64,000 nucleotides of DNA from Aquibium pacificus (GCF_040839445.1 NZ_JBDPGJ010000005.1:1-64000); one strand, 5' to 3'; shown: positions 1 to 7,854, numbered from the stretch's first letter. The notes: a model not told the origin generated them from the letters alone. A program made the numbers and translations.

Positions 1-127
1 GCTGCTGGAGCCCATCGGCAACATCCCGCCGGCCGAAGCCGAGGCACGATACTACGCCATGCTCGAAGAGCCGGCCATGGCGGCGTGACTCAAACAAAAC
101 GGCCTCCGGCAAACCCGGCGCGGTTCA
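1..127 (+). mobile_element. 3' end of an IS3-family insertion sequence
   Basis: The window opens inside an insertion sequence. The C-terminus of an IS3-type transposase ends at 88. About 40 bases follow, finishing in ggcgcggttca, which resembles the terminal inverted repeat of IS3-group elements from rhizobia. The left end lies outside the window, so neither the inverted repeat pair nor the target duplication can be checked. The right boundary near 127 is an estimate from the usual IS3 ending in CA. Confidence 0.6.
2..88 (+). CDS. IS3-family transposase, C-terminal fragment (partial)
   Basis: Only the last 28 residues are visible, running in from the left edge and ending with TGA at 86-88. 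They read LLEPIGNIPPAEAEARYY followed by AMLEEPAMAA. This tail is very characteristic of the OrfB integrase-type transposase of rhizobial IS3 elements, which catalyses DNA strand transfer with an RNase H fold (DDE). The catalytic residues are outside the window, so whether the transposase is intact cannot be judged. The identification rests on recognition of the tail and on the terminal-repeat-like sequence right after it. Confidence 0.6.
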   Translation: MLEPIGNIPPAEAEARYYAMLEEPAMAA

Positions 128-266
128 TGAAGCCCATTTCGCCAAGGCTGGACTGCAGGCACTCAAGCGGATTGCTCGGGTTACCCAAAATGGCACCCAG
201 CGCCATTCGAGCACCATCGCCATGCGTTGCGATTGGGGCTATCTATCTGAAATCATTGAATTTTAT

Positions 267-343
267 TGGTAGCGGAGGAGGGATTCGAACCCCCGACACA
301 AGGATTATGATTCCTCTGCTCTAACCGACTGAGCTACTCCGCC
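267..343 (-). tRNA. tRNA-Met (anticodon CAU)
   Basis: The reverse strand folds as a full cloverleaf of 77 nt. The acceptor stem begins GGCGGAG, the D arm is GCTC...GAGC, the anticodon loop reads ATCATAA with anticodon CAT, and the T loop is TTCGAAT. The CCA end is encoded (TGG at 267-269 on the plus strand). The acceptor and anticodon arms fit elongator tRNA-Met better than initiator tRNA, which carries a C:A mismatch at the top of the acceptor stem. A tRNA-Ile2 with lysidine-modified CAU is the alternative but less likely. Confidence 0.9.
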
Positions 344-617
344 CCGCAAGCGGCACAAGCCGCTCGATGGCTCGCGCCAAGGCTGGGCGGATATAGTGGC
401 GGCATCGCGAGGCTGTCAAGCGCATGTCGGAACTCCGTGGACATACGCTTCCACCCAAGGGCTTACGGCAGCAGACCGCTGGAGGCGGCCGCAGGGCAGT
501 CGCTGGACCACCCTCGAAAGTCCGCGCGATGCGGTGGCCGTGCATGCAAGCGTGCAGGGGTTGAGTTCGGCCCTTCCGCCCGATATGTCAGGCCCAACTT
601 TTTCGGACATGCAAGAC

Positions 618-1574
618 ATGGCGCCACGCATAGCAGTCCTCGGTTGTGGCTACTGGGGAAGCAATCACATCCGTACCTTGAAGAAGCTCGACGCGCTCCA
701 TGCCGTGTCGGACGCCAACCGCGCGCGCGCCGAGGGTTTTGCCGCCGAGGAGGACTGCCTGGCGATCCCGCCCGAGGAGATTTTCGGGCGCGACGACGTG
801 GACGCGATCATCATGGCGTTGCCGCCGCAGTTTCATGCCGAGTTCGCCGTCAGGGCGGTCGAGGCGGGCAAGGACGTCCTGGTCGAGAAGCCGATCGCGC
901 TGACCGTAGCCGACGCCGAGCGGGCGGTGGCGGCGGCGCGCGAACACAAGCGCATCTTCATGGTCGGTCACGTCCTGCGCTTCCATCCGGCCTTCGAGAA
1001 GCTCAAGGCGCTGATCGACAATGGCGAGCTCGGCGAGGTGAAGTACATCCACTCGCACCGGCTGGGGCTCGGCAAGTTCCACACCGAGAACGACGCCCTG
1101 TGGGACCTCGCCCCGCACGACCTGTCCATGATCCTTGCGATCACCGGTCAGCCGCCGGTGGAGGTGCGCGGCGAGGGCGCCGCCATTCTCGACAATCTTT
1201 CCGATTTCGCGCATCTCCACATGCGCTTTGCGAGCGGCGTCCGCAGCCACCTGTTCACGTCGCGGCTCAATCCGTACCGGGAGCGGCGGCTGACCGTGGT
1301 GGGAACCAAGGCGATGGCCGTCTTCGACGACGTGGAATCATGGGACCGGAAACTCGCCGTCTATCGCCATGCCGTGTGGCAGGACAGCGGCCAGTGGGCG
1401 TTCACGGCCAACGAGCCCGCCTATGTGGAGATCGTGAACGATGCGATGCCGCTGACCCGCGAACTGCAGCATTTCATCGACTGCATCGAGACCCGCCGGG
1501 AGCCGCGCACCAGTGGCGAGGAAGCCATCACCGTCCTGCGCATCCTGACGGCCGGCAGCGTCATCCACGACTGA
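618..1574 (+). CDS. Gfo/Idh/MocA-family NAD(P)-dependent oxidoreductase
   Basis: This is a 318-residue oxidoreductase of the glucose-fructose oxidoreductase family. The N-terminal Rossmann fold opens IAVLGCGYWGSNHIRTL, a glycine-rich dinucleotide site, and the family motif EKPIALT follows near residue 95, holding the active-site lysine. The GCGYWG form is typical of enzymes acting on nucleotide-linked sugars, such as the WbpB/WlbA dehydrogenases of surface polysaccharide synthesis, so a sugar substrate is inferred but not shown. ATG at 609 would add three residues. Earlier starts in frame would add sequence unlike the family and were not used. No strong ribosome binding site is visible. It converges on mnmA. 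Confidence 0.8.
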   Translation: MAPRIAVLGCGYWGSNHIRTLKKLDALHAVSDANRARAEGFAAEEDCLAIPPEEIFGRDDVDAIIMALPPQFHAEFAVRAVEAGKDVLVEKPIALTVADAERAVAAAREHKRIFMVGHVLRFHPAFEKLKALIDNGELGEVKYIHSHRLGLGKFHTENDALWDLAPHDLSMILAITGQPPVEVRGEGAAILDNLSDFAHLHMRFASGVRSHLFTSRLNPYRERRLTVVGTKAMAVFDDVESWDRKLAVYRHAVWQDSGQWAFTANEPAYVEIVNDAMPLTRELQHFIDCIETRREPRTSGEEAITVLRILTAGSVIHD

Positions 1575-1631
1575 CCCGGCGCCTCTCTCCGGCCGCGCAA
1601 CAGCGGAGGCGGTACCGGTGTCCGGTCCCGC

Positions 1632-2813
1632 TCAGACCGCCGGCGCCTCGGCGATGCGCGCCAGCATGGCCTCGGCCTTGCCGCTGCGACGGGTCCGTTC
1701 GATGAAACCGCCGCCCAGCACGCGTGCCTCGTTGCCGTCGTCGGAATAGAAGACGCAGGCCTGCCCCGGCGCGACGCCCGTCTCGCCTTCCGTCAACTCC
1801 ACCTCGATGCCGGCGTCGCCGCCCGCATGCAGCAGCGCGGGCCTCGGCGGCCGTGTGGAGCGCACCTTTGCGAACACCTCCATCGCGCTGCCGGCCAGCG
1901 CAGCAAGGGGCCGGTCGCCGAGCCAGTTTACGTCGCGCAGCGACACGCGCCGCGTCTCCAGGGCCTCGCGCGGGCCGACGACGACGCGGGCTGCGTCGGC
2001 GTCGAGATGGACGACGTAGAGGGCTTCACCGGTCGCCACGCCGATGCCGCGCCGCTGGCCGATCGTGAAGTGCAGGATGCCGTCGTGCCTGCCGAGCACG
2101 CGGCCGTCGATGTGAACGATCTCGCCGGCTACCGATGCGTTCGGCCGCAGCTTGGCGATGACGTCGCTGTAGCGTCCCTGCGGAACGAAGCAGATGTCCT
2201 GGCTGTCCTGCTTGGCCGCCACCGACAGCCCGAGTTCGGCCGCCAGCGCGCGCACCTGCGGCTTGGCCATGCCGCCGAGCGGAAAGCGCAGGTAATCGAG
2301 CTGCTCCTGCGTGGTCGCGAAGAGGAAGTAGCTCTGGTCACGATCTGCGTCGACCGGGCGGAAAAGGGCCCGATGGGCACCGTTGGTACTGGAGCGGATG
2401 TAGTGGCCGGTGGCGAGCGCCTCCGCGCCGAGTTCGCGCGCGGTGCCCAGCAGGTCGGCGAACTTGACGGTCTGGTTGCAGGCCACGCACGGGATCGGCG
2501 TTTCGCCGGAGACGTAGCTCGCGGCGAAGGGATCGATCACCGCCTCGCGGAAGCGCTGCTCGTAGTTGAGCACGTAGTGCGGAATGCCGAGCGTCTCGGC
2601 CACGCGGCGCGCATCCTCGATGTCGCGGCCCGCGCAGCAGGAGCCCGCGCGGTGGACGGCGGCGCCGTGGTCGTAGAGCTGCAGCGTCACCCCCACGACA
2701 TCGTAGCCTTCCTTCTTCAGAAGACCCGCAACGACGGACGAATCCACTCCGCCCGACATCGCGACCACGATGCGGGTGTCTTCGGGACGGCCGGGAAGGT
2801 CCAGGCTGTTCAT
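1632..2813 (-). CDS. mnmA: tRNA-specific 2-thiouridylase MnmA
   Basis: MnmA activates U34 of tRNA-Glu, -Gln and -Lys with ATP and inserts sulfur to make s2U, in the cytoplasm. The 393-residue protein has the PP-loop SGGVDSS at residues 20-26, the first catalytic cysteine in VACNQTVKF (Cys112) and the persulfide cysteine in QDICFVP (Cys208). The N-terminal nucleophile domain and the C-terminal beta-barrel are of normal length. There is an additional CC pair near residues 59-60, as in many alphaproteobacterial forms. It is divergent from sciP across a 250-bp regulatory gap. Confidence 0.97.
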   Translation of the reverse strand: MNSLDLPGRPEDTRIVVAMSGGVDSSVVAGLLKKEGYDVVGVTLQLYDHGAAVHRAGSCCAGRDIEDARRVAETLGIPHYVLNYEQRFREAVIDPFAASYVSGETPIPCVACNQTVKFADLLGTARELGAEALATGHYIRSSTNGAHRALFRPVDADRDQSYFLFATTQEQLDYLRFPLGGMAKPQVRALAAELGLSVAAKQDSQDICFVPQGRYSDVIAKLRPNASVAGEIVHIDGRVLGRHDGILHFTIGQRRGIGVATGEALYVVHLDADAARVVVGPREALETRRVSLRDVNWLGDRPLAALAGSAMEVFAKVRSTRPPRPALLHAGGDAGIEVELTEGETGVAPGQACVFYSDDGNEARVLGGGFIERTRRSGKAEAMLARIAEAPAV

Positions 2814-2939
2814 CGGTCGTTCGCTCTGTCCGTGCGCTCGAGGCTATGCTTTCTCGAGCTCGCGACCCCTACATAAGGCAGGCCGGACCAGGATGCCAGT
2901 TCCGGTTCTCGCCCGCGCCTTTGCGCCGCGCCGGAGCGT

Positions 2940-3010
2940 TTTGAATCGCATTTTAAGAAGTCCCGATTCGTTACGATCCCATTACCGCCTGCTTAGCTAT
3001 TTTTTAAAGC
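2940..3010 (+). promoter_or_regulatory. sciP upstream region with paired GANTC sites and CtrA-like box
   Basis: Two GANTC sites (GAATC at 2943-2947 and GATTC at 2965-2969) are followed by TTAG-N7-TTAA at 2993-3007, one base away from the full CtrA box TTAA-N7-TTAA. The start codon of sciP is at 3064. In Caulobacter sciP is activated by CtrA, so direct CtrA control is plausible here; occupancy is inferred. The rest of the mnmA-sciP gap holds no gene. Confidence 0.5.
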
Positions 3011-3063
3011 TGAACCGCTAGGCTGCGGAGGATTGGTACTGAGTGTATTGTGTAGAGAGTGCA

Positions 3064-3339
3064 ATGACCGATCTGGTTAGACCTCGCGTCAAATACGTCA
3101 TAGGGCCAGACGGCAGCCCACTCACGATTGCGGATCTTCCTCCGTCGAACACGCGCCGTTGGGTCATCCGCCGCAAGGCGGAGGTGGTCGCTGCGGTGCG
3201 GGGAGGGCTCCTGAGCTTGGAGGAAGCCTGTCAGCGCTACAAGCTGACGGTCGAGGAATTCCTTTCCTGGCAGGCCTCCATCGACGAATATGGTCTTGCC
3301 GGCCTGCGCACGACGCGCATCCAGCAGTATCGGCACTAA
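3064..3339 (+). CDS. sciP: SciP, CtrA-inhibitory DUF1153 protein
   Basis: SciP is a small helix-turn-helix protein that binds CtrA and blocks transcription from CtrA-activated promoters in the swarmer/G1 phase. The 91 residues contain the DUF1153 signature: VKYVIGPDGSPLTIADLP, then TRRWVIRRKAEVVAAVRGG, then a Trp-containing recognition region (YKLTVEEFLSWQ). Length and sequence match the Caulobacter and Brucella proteins. ATG at 3064 is used; an upstream in-frame start at 3043 adds residues not seen in the family. It lies in the same block as ctrA and chpT. Its stop codon TAA is the first triplet of a palindromic repeat. Confidence 0.9.
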   Translation: MTDLVRPRVKYVIGPDGSPLTIADLPPSNTRRWVIRRKAEVVAAVRGGLLSLEEACQRYKLTVEEFLSWQASIDEYGLAGLRTTRIQQYRH

Positions 3340-3442
3340 AGCGCGTCGCGATCTTTCAGATTCGCTTCCTGCGCTTTAGCTGTCTGTTTTTCCGCATGTC
3401 TTTGTCCCGAAACCGGTTCCCACTTTCGGGAGACATGCTTTA
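3336..3442 (+). repeat. Dispersed double-hairpin repeat, copy 1
   Basis: This ~107-bp element has two stem-loops. The first pairs ctaaagcgc (3336-3344) with gcgctttag (3371-3379). The second pairs gcatgtct (3394-3401) with agacatgc (3431-3438), with an inner pair cccgaaa/tttcggg. A second copy lies at 14700-14801 in the opposite orientation and matches along most of its length. The element exactly fills the convergent sciP-pqiA gap and supplies both stop codons, so it may also act as a bidirectional terminator. Confidence 0.85.
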
Positions 3443-3904
3443 GCCGGACAGTTCCTCGGCACCGGAGCGGCGCTTGAGAAGCGCCGTCGCGGTCGCGGTC
3501 AGAACCACCGAAAGCGCGAAGAACCAGAGCCCCGGCTTCGTGAAAGCCGTGGCCAACCCGCTTGTCTTGGCCGCGAAGATCACCAGAGCGACCAGCAGCA
3601 CGTCGAGCATCGACCAGTTCGCGAGACCCTTTATCCATTCGGGAAGGCGGGCATGCGCCTCGGTGCCGCCATGCATGGCGATGTGCAGCAGCGCGAGCTT
3701 CAGCGACGGAAACACGATCGAAAACAGCGCGACCGCCGCGGCAAGCAGCCCGTCGCCCCCGGTCCAGAGCGCGACCACGATGCCGGTTAGCGAAGGTTCG
3801 TCGGTGAAAAGGTAGAGACGTTCGACCCGGATCAGCGGAAGCACGATGCCGAGCGCGAAGCACAGCGTCGCCGCAAAGAGGATCAGGGGGAGGGTGAGCC
3901 GCAT
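3440..3904 (-). CDS. PqiA-like paraquat-inducible protein A family membrane protein
   Basis: This is a 154-residue inner-membrane protein with four predicted hydrophobic segments (about residues 3-25, 45-70, 95-115 and 122-142). It carries PqiA-type features: LPLIRVERLYLF after helix 1, FSIVFPSLKL in helix 2, and the WSMLDVLLVAL motif. PqiA proteins are partners of MCE-type lipid transport complexes, but no pqiB/MCE gene is adjacent, so the role here is open. It is the single-domain form, shorter than the duplicated E. coli PqiA. It is codirectional with fliJ upstream (about 150 bp gap), and its stop lies in the double-hairpin repeat. Confidence 0.8.
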   Translation of the reverse strand: MRLTLPLILFAATLCFALGIVLPLIRVERLYLFTDEPSLTGIVVALWTGGDGLLAAAVALFSIVFPSLKLALLHIAMHGGTEAHARLPEWIKGLANWSMLDVLLVALVIFAAKTSGLATAFTKPGLWFFALSVVLTATATALLKRRSGAEELSG

Positions 3905-4052
3905 GGGTAGGCGTCAGTCCGTTTCCGGTGTCGAGCCCGGCAATGATAACGGACGGCGTCTGAAAGGCCACCTGCGAGATTGGTTGGGGAAGTAATGCCG
4001 CGGGGGATTGCGGCCGACCCGGGAGTCCGTCGGCCGTCGTCTTGCGGCAGGC

Positions 4053-4430
4053 TCAGCCGACGATCGCGCGGCGCAGGTCGGTTTCGGCGTCGCGCACACG
4101 CGCGTCGCGATTCTCCAGGTGCTCGGCCTTTTCCAGTTCCGCCTCCGCTTCGCTCAGGCCCGCCTCGGCCGCGCCCTTCTGATGCAGCAGGTCGAGCCGC
4201 GAATTGTTGAGGTTGTCGCGGCGCTGGCGCGCCGCCTTCGCAAATGTCGGATAGGCGAAGTGATTGATGTCGCTGATGCCCGAACGCTTCTCCTCGATGG
4301 AGATCTGAGCGTCGAGTTCGGCCGCCATGCGGTCGAACTCCGCGATCATGAGGTCCAGTTGCGAAAGCTGACGGCGCTTCTCGTTGACCTGAAACTGCTT
4401 CAGCCTGACGAGGTTTCCACGTGACTTCAT
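4053..4430 (-). CDS. fliJ: Flagellar export protein FliJ
   Basis: This 125-residue, almost fully alpha-helical coiled-coil protein starts MKSRGNLVRLKQFQVNEKRR, the usual rhizobial FliJ N-terminus. FliJ is the soluble central stalk of the flagellar type III export ATPase complex, bridging the FliI hexamer and FlhA. No other flagellar gene is in the window; fliI, normally its neighbour, is not beside it. Lying divergently from ctrA across a shared 438-bp control region is a known arrangement in Rhizobiales and suggests cell-cycle-timed expression. The charged coiled coil is low in sequence information, so context adds weight. Confidence 0.8.
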   Translation of the reverse strand: MKSRGNLVRLKQFQVNEKRRQLSQLDLMIAEFDRMAAELDAQISIEEKRSGISDINHFAYPTFAKAARQRRDNLNNSRLDLLHQKGAAEAGLSEAEAELEKAEHLENRDARVRDAETDLRRAIVG

Positions 4431-4868
4431 GAACAGCTAACTCCCGAATACGCTTAACTCACCGGACTCCCTAGTCCGAACGGACGCCTCCAGCGCGCTG
4501 TGGTTGTCGATGGCGAAGAAAGTCCTAAAGATTTTTACCGCCGGTAACCATTCGTTTACGCGCATTATTAATCATAGCGGTGAGGGCTTAAGGGGCGGTA
4601 AAAAACACCGCGCATCTTGCAGTCATTCCGGACTTCCGAGTCGGGTGAATCGGTTGCAAGGAATCCTTAAGCCATAACTTTAACGAGTCGCTTCGAAGAT
4701 TCACGTTTGGATTCAATCAGGTGCGGAAATCAGCTCGACGACGGGATTGCGCTTGCCAGGCGGAATCAGATTTTGTTAACCATTTGGTGGCAGCCTCCGA
4801 TTCAGGAATGACTGCTTCTGGGCCGGCTCACCGGCGCATCCGGTTCGGCGGCGGAAGAGGGGAATGAG
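4431..4868. promoter_or_regulatory. fliJ-ctrA divergent control region: GANTC cluster and CtrA half-sites
   Basis: This 438-bp gene-free region is visibly more A/T-rich than its surroundings. GANTC sites start at 4465, 4638, 4647, 4661, 4685, 4698, 4710, 4763 and 4799; eight of them fall in 166 bp, where under one is expected by chance. GANTC is the CcrM methylation site. A perfect TTAACCAT CtrA half-site is at 4776-4783, a variant GTAACCAT at 4544-4551, and TTAA-N9-TTAAC at 4667-4684. This fits autoregulation by CtrA and methylation-dependent timing of ctrA, as known in Caulobacter. Promoter start sites cannot be placed. Confidence 0.75.
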
Positions 4869-5564
4869 ATGCGAGTTCTGCTGATCGAAGACGACAGTGC
4901 CACGGCACAGAGCATCGAACTAATGCTCAAGTCTGAAAGCTTTAACGTCTATACGACGGACCTCGGGGAAGAGGGCGTCGATCTCGGCAAGCTGTACGAC
5001 TACGACATCATCCTCCTGGACCTGAACCTCCCGGACATGTCGGGCTACGAGGTCCTCCGGACCCTGCGCCTGTCGAAGGTGAAGACGCCGATCCTGATCC
5101 TGTCCGGCATGGCCGGGATCGAGGACAAGGTGAGGGGCCTGGGCTTCGGGGCGGACGACTACATGACCAAGCCGTTCCATAAGGATGAGCTGGTGGCGCG
5201 CATCCATGCGATCGTGCGTCGCTCCAAGGGTCATGCGCAGTCGGTCATCACGACCGGAGACCTGATCGTCAACCTCGATGCCAAGACGGTCGAGGTGGGA
5301 GGCCAGCGCGTGCATCTCACGGGCAAGGAATATCAGATGCTCGAGTTGCTTTCCCTGCGCAAGGGCACGACGCTCACCAAGGAGATGTTCCTCAATCATC
5401 TCTATGGCGGCATGGACGAGCCGGAATTGAAGATCATCGACGTCTTCATCTGCAAGCTTCGCAAGAAACTCGATGCGGCCTCCGGCGGCCAGAACTTCAT
5501 CGAGACGGTGTGGGGACGCGGCTACGTGCTGCGCGAGCCAGAGGACATGCGCGCCAGCGCATAG
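4869..5564 (+). CDS. ctrA: Cell cycle master response regulator CtrA
   Basis: CtrA is the essential OmpR-type regulator that controls cell-cycle genes and represses replication initiation. It is 231 residues long, the same as the Caulobacter protein. The receiver domain (1-~115) has the acidic pair at 8-9 and phospho-acceptor Asp51 in IILLDLNLPDMSGY. The winged-helix DNA-binding domain (~125-225) contains HLTGKEYQMLELLSLRKG and ETVWGRGYVLREP, near-invariant in CtrA. It is phosphorylated through ChpT, encoded 0.7 kb downstream. The start ATG at 4869 follows a purine-rich ggaagagggg. Confidence 0.98.
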   Translation: MRVLLIEDDSATAQSIELMLKSESFNVYTTDLGEEGVDLGKLYDYDIILLDLNLPDMSGYEVLRTLRLSKVKTPILILSGMAGIEDKVRGLGFGADDYMTKPFHKDELVARIHAIVRRSKGHAQSVITTGDLIVNLDAKTVEVGGQRVHLTGKEYQMLELLSLRKGTTLTKEMFLNHLYGGMDEPELKIIDVFICKLRKKLDAASGGQNFIETVWGRGYVLREPEDMRASA

Positions 5565-5613
5565 CCGAAGGCGGATCGGCGAAGATTTCTAGCCGACAAG
5601 GGTTTGGGTCGAA

Positions 5614-5634
5614 GGCCGCGCTTCGTGCGCGGCC
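5614..5634 (+). terminator. GC-rich hairpin downstream of ctrA
   Basis: A perfect 8-bp stem, ggccgcgc (5614-5621) with gcgcggcc (5627-5634), lies 50 bp past the ctrA stop in the convergent gap with the CheY-like gene. There is no T-tract, so intrinsic termination is only a possibility. Confidence 0.35.
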
Positions 5635-5694
5635 GGGCCGTATGTTCGCAGGGCTACCGAACGGACGCTGTCGTTCTCGAAGCAGGCCGCTGGT

Positions 5695-6063
5695 TCAGGC
5701 GGCCGCCTGAAGGTCCCTGAACCTCTCGACGAGTTGCGCGCGGTTGAAGGGCTTGAGCAGATAGCCGCTCGCCCCCGCTCGCTTCGCCCGCATGATGGCC
5801 CCGATATCGAACTGAAGGATCGAGATCAGGATCCGCACGCGCGCCGCGCCGGGCAGGGCCCTGACGCTCTTGATGAATTCGGTGGCCATCATGTCCGGGA
5901 GCACGCCATCGACGATGATCACGTCCGGGAGTTCGGCCGCGCACATGTCGAGTGCGTCCCGGCCGTTGCCCGCCTCTACCACGACCATTTGCGGCCCGCC
6001 GAGAATGCGCTTGACCACCTTGCGGATGATGCTGGAATCATCGACGACCATGCAGCGTTTCAT
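5695..6063 (-). CDS. CheY-like single-domain response regulator
   Basis: This is a stand-alone receiver domain of 122 residues with no output domain. It has the acidic pair Asp8-Asp9 (CMVVDDSS), phospho-acceptor Asp52 (VIIVDGVLPDMM) and the conserved Lys-Pro in GYLLKPFN. Such proteins act by protein contact, as DivK and CpdR do. The position between ctrA and chpT suggests a role in the CtrA phosphorelay, for example receiving phosphate from ChpT, but the sequence is not clearly CpdR or DivK. The start is set at MKRCMVVDD (6063); the in-frame start at 6087 adds an unlikely tail. Confidence 0.88.
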   Translation of the reverse strand: MKRCMVVDDSSIIRKVVKRILGGPQMVVVEAGNGRDALDMCAAELPDVIIVDGVLPDMMATEFIKSVRALPGAARVRILISILQFDIGAIMRAKRAGASGYLLKPFNRAQLVERFRDLQAAA

Positions 6064-6229
6064 ACCTTCGGTCCCTTCTGGCGCCATGAGACACGGCAGC
6101 CCTGGCTACCCCCGCCAATATCCTAGAGCGGAATAGTAAAGGAAAAGCGGATCAAGCCTGCTAAAGTTCGATCGAAGGGAGGTCGGCGAGGGCAGGCGGA
6201 TGCCGGCTCGGCCCGCCCCTGTAAGGCCC

Positions 6230-6859
6230 CTATGCCGCCAGCAGCGTGATCTCGTCGGCGCTTGCGTGGATCGAGATCGTCATGCCGGCCTCGCGGGCGA
6301 GCAGCAACGTGTAGTAGGGCTGCACCGAATGCGCGTCGATCGGTTCTTCAGGACGCGATCCGGAATGCATCTCGAGGAATTTCGGTGGCACGCGGACCAT
6401 CGGTCCGGTCGCGACGAGCGTGAACTTCGGCGACGTTTCCACATCCGACAGCGTCATGTGGAGCTTGCCGCCGCGCGGGATTGCGCCAGATCCGATGAGC
6501 AGCAGGTTCAGGAGCAGCTTCACCTTGTTCTTTGGCAGGAGCGCTCTGGGCCCCGACCATTCGAGCACCGGCTTCTCGTTGCGGAAATAGGCGGTGGCGA
6601 CGTTTTCGGCATCTCCCGTGTCGATCTGCATCCCCGCCGAACCGGCGGCTCCGAACGCGATGCGGGCGAACTGCAGCCGTGCCGAGGCAGTGCGTGCGCT
6701 TGCCCGGATGAGGTTCATGGCGTCCTCGTCCGCGCCGCCTTCGTCGAGCAGTTCCAATCCGTTGTTGAGGGCGCCCACCGGCGAGATGATGTCATGGCAC
6801 ACGCGGCTGCACAAAAGCGCGGCCAGATCGGGTGCGGTAAGGGAGAAGAGTTCGGACAT
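6230..6859 (-). CDS. chpT: Histidine phosphotransferase ChpT
   Basis: ChpT passes phosphate from the hybrid kinase CckA to CtrA and CpdR. The 209-residue protein has a DHp-like helical domain with the phospho-histidine His22 in SRVCHDIISPVGALNNGLEL, followed by a degenerate ATPase-like domain lacking ATP-binding boxes, the normal ChpT architecture. The start MSELFSLTAPDLAALL (6859) fits the family; the longer open frame up to 7042 is arginine-rich shadow sequence. It is divergent from eipA and codirectional with the CheY-like gene, the same order as in Brucella. Confidence 0.93.
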   Translation of the reverse strand: MSELFSLTAPDLAALLCSRVCHDIISPVGALNNGLELLDEGGADEDAMNLIRASARTASARLQFARIAFGAAGSAGMQIDTGDAENVATAYFRNEKPVLEWSGPRALLPKNKVKLLLNLLLIGSGAIPRGGKLHMTLSDVETSPKFTLVATGPMVRVPPKFLEMHSGSRPEEPIDAHSVQPYYTLLLAREAGMTISIHASADEITLLAA

Positions 6860-7139
6860 AGCCAGGGTCTCCGGCGCAGGCAAAAGGACTACGGGTCCAC
6901 CCGAATCCCCTTGCGAATCAAAAAGCCGAGCGCCCTCGCCGTGGTTGCACACGGCGGCGACGCTCGCAAGAAATCGTGAACGGCGCGTGCGCGCCGACCG
7001 CCTTCCATGTGCCGCGCGGGGCGACATGCTTAAGATATGCAAAACGATTTGGGTTTACCATTCCTCACCGATCCAATGCAGCGGACCGCGGATTGCGCCG
7101 AGGCGCGCGCGGACCCGCGCCAGCAGGGAGAAGCATGGA
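6860..7139. promoter_or_regulatory. chpT-eipA divergent promoter region
   Basis: This 280-bp region contains two GANTC sites 12 bp apart (6903-6907 and 6915-6919), near chpT, and TTTACCAT at 7054-7061 (one mismatch from TTAACCAT) about 80 bp upstream of eipA. Brucella eipA is reported to be controlled by CtrA and CcrM, and these sites fit that. No other gene is seen here. Confidence 0.5.
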
Positions 7140-7727
7140 ATGGACATCTCGAAGCATTTGCGACGCGCAACGCAATTGGCCGCCGCCGCGATCGTCGCCG
7201 CCGGGGCGCTGCTCTCCGACCCGGCGCCCGTGGCCGCGAACACGGACGGCTTTTCGGCGCAGGAGATCGTCGATTCGGGACACAAGTTCTTCGGCGCCAC
7301 GTCCGGAGGACTTGCCACCGTCGTGGAGACCCTCTTTTCGCAATATGGCGTCCCGAACGGCTACGTTCTCGGCGAGGAAGGATCCGGTGCGATCGTGGGT
7401 GGCCTCACCTACGGCGAGGGGACCCTCTACACCCGCAATGCCGGCGATCACGCGGTATTCTGGCAGGGACCCTCGATCGGCTGGGACATCGGCGGGCAGG
7501 GTTCCCGCACGATGATGCTCGTCTACAATCTCGGTTCGGTGGATTCCCTCTATCACCGATATGCAGGGGTCGCCGGATCGGCCTATGTCGTGGCAGGCTT
7601 CGGGTTCAACGTCCTTCGGTACGGGGACGTCCTGCTCGTGCCTGTGCGGACCGGCGTTGGCGCTCGGCTCGGCGTGAACATCGGATACCTGAAGCTGACC
7701 CAGCAGGCGACCTGGAACCCGTTCTGA
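7140..7727 (+). CDS. eipA: EipA, periplasmic envelope integrity protein (DUF1134)
   Basis: This 195-residue exported protein has a Sec signal peptide (about residues 1-33: basic HLRR, hydrophobic AAAAIVAAGALL, Ala-rich cleavage region). The DUF1134 body follows, with GFSAQEIVDSGHKFFG, GSGAIVGGLTYGEGTLY and YLKLTQQATWNPF at the C-terminus. In Brucella EipA (bab1_1612, beside chpT and ctrA) is needed for envelope stress resistance and is under cell-cycle control. The same synteny here supports orthology. The body folds as a small beta-barrel-like lipocalin-type domain in the known structure. The start ATG follows cagggagaagc. Confidence 0.9.
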   Translation: MDISKHLRRATQLAAAAIVAAGALLSDPAPVAANTDGFSAQEIVDSGHKFFGATSGGLATVVETLFSQYGVPNGYVLGEEGSGAIVGGLTYGEGTLYTRNAGDHAVFWQGPSIGWDIGGQGSRTMMLVYNLGSVDSLYHRYAGVAGSAYVVAGFGFNVLRYGDVLLVPVRTGVGARLGVNIGYLKLTQQATWNPF

Positions 7728-7854
7728 CCGCATTGCCAAACGCCGCTGGCGCTTAACCTTAAGGCGAAGTAAAAACGGTCCTGATCTGGATCGAAACAGC
7801 GCGCTCGTGCCAGAGTTGCGTTGTGCATTCATCCTTTTTCGCGGACCGTGGGCC

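Noticed and set aside
396..617. N-terminal extension of the Gfo/Idh/MocA gene
   Set aside because: The extra 74 residues are not like the family, which begins close to the Rossmann glycine motif at 618. They overlap the promoter region.
4667..4684. Full CtrA box TTAA-N7-TTAAC upstream of ctrA
   Set aside because: The spacer between the two TTAA motifs is 9, not 7, so this is listed only as a loose match; the TTAACCAT at 4776 is the better site.
5614..5634. Certain intrinsic terminator for ctrA
   Set aside because: The stem is perfect but lacks a T-tract, so it is kept only as a low-confidence feature.
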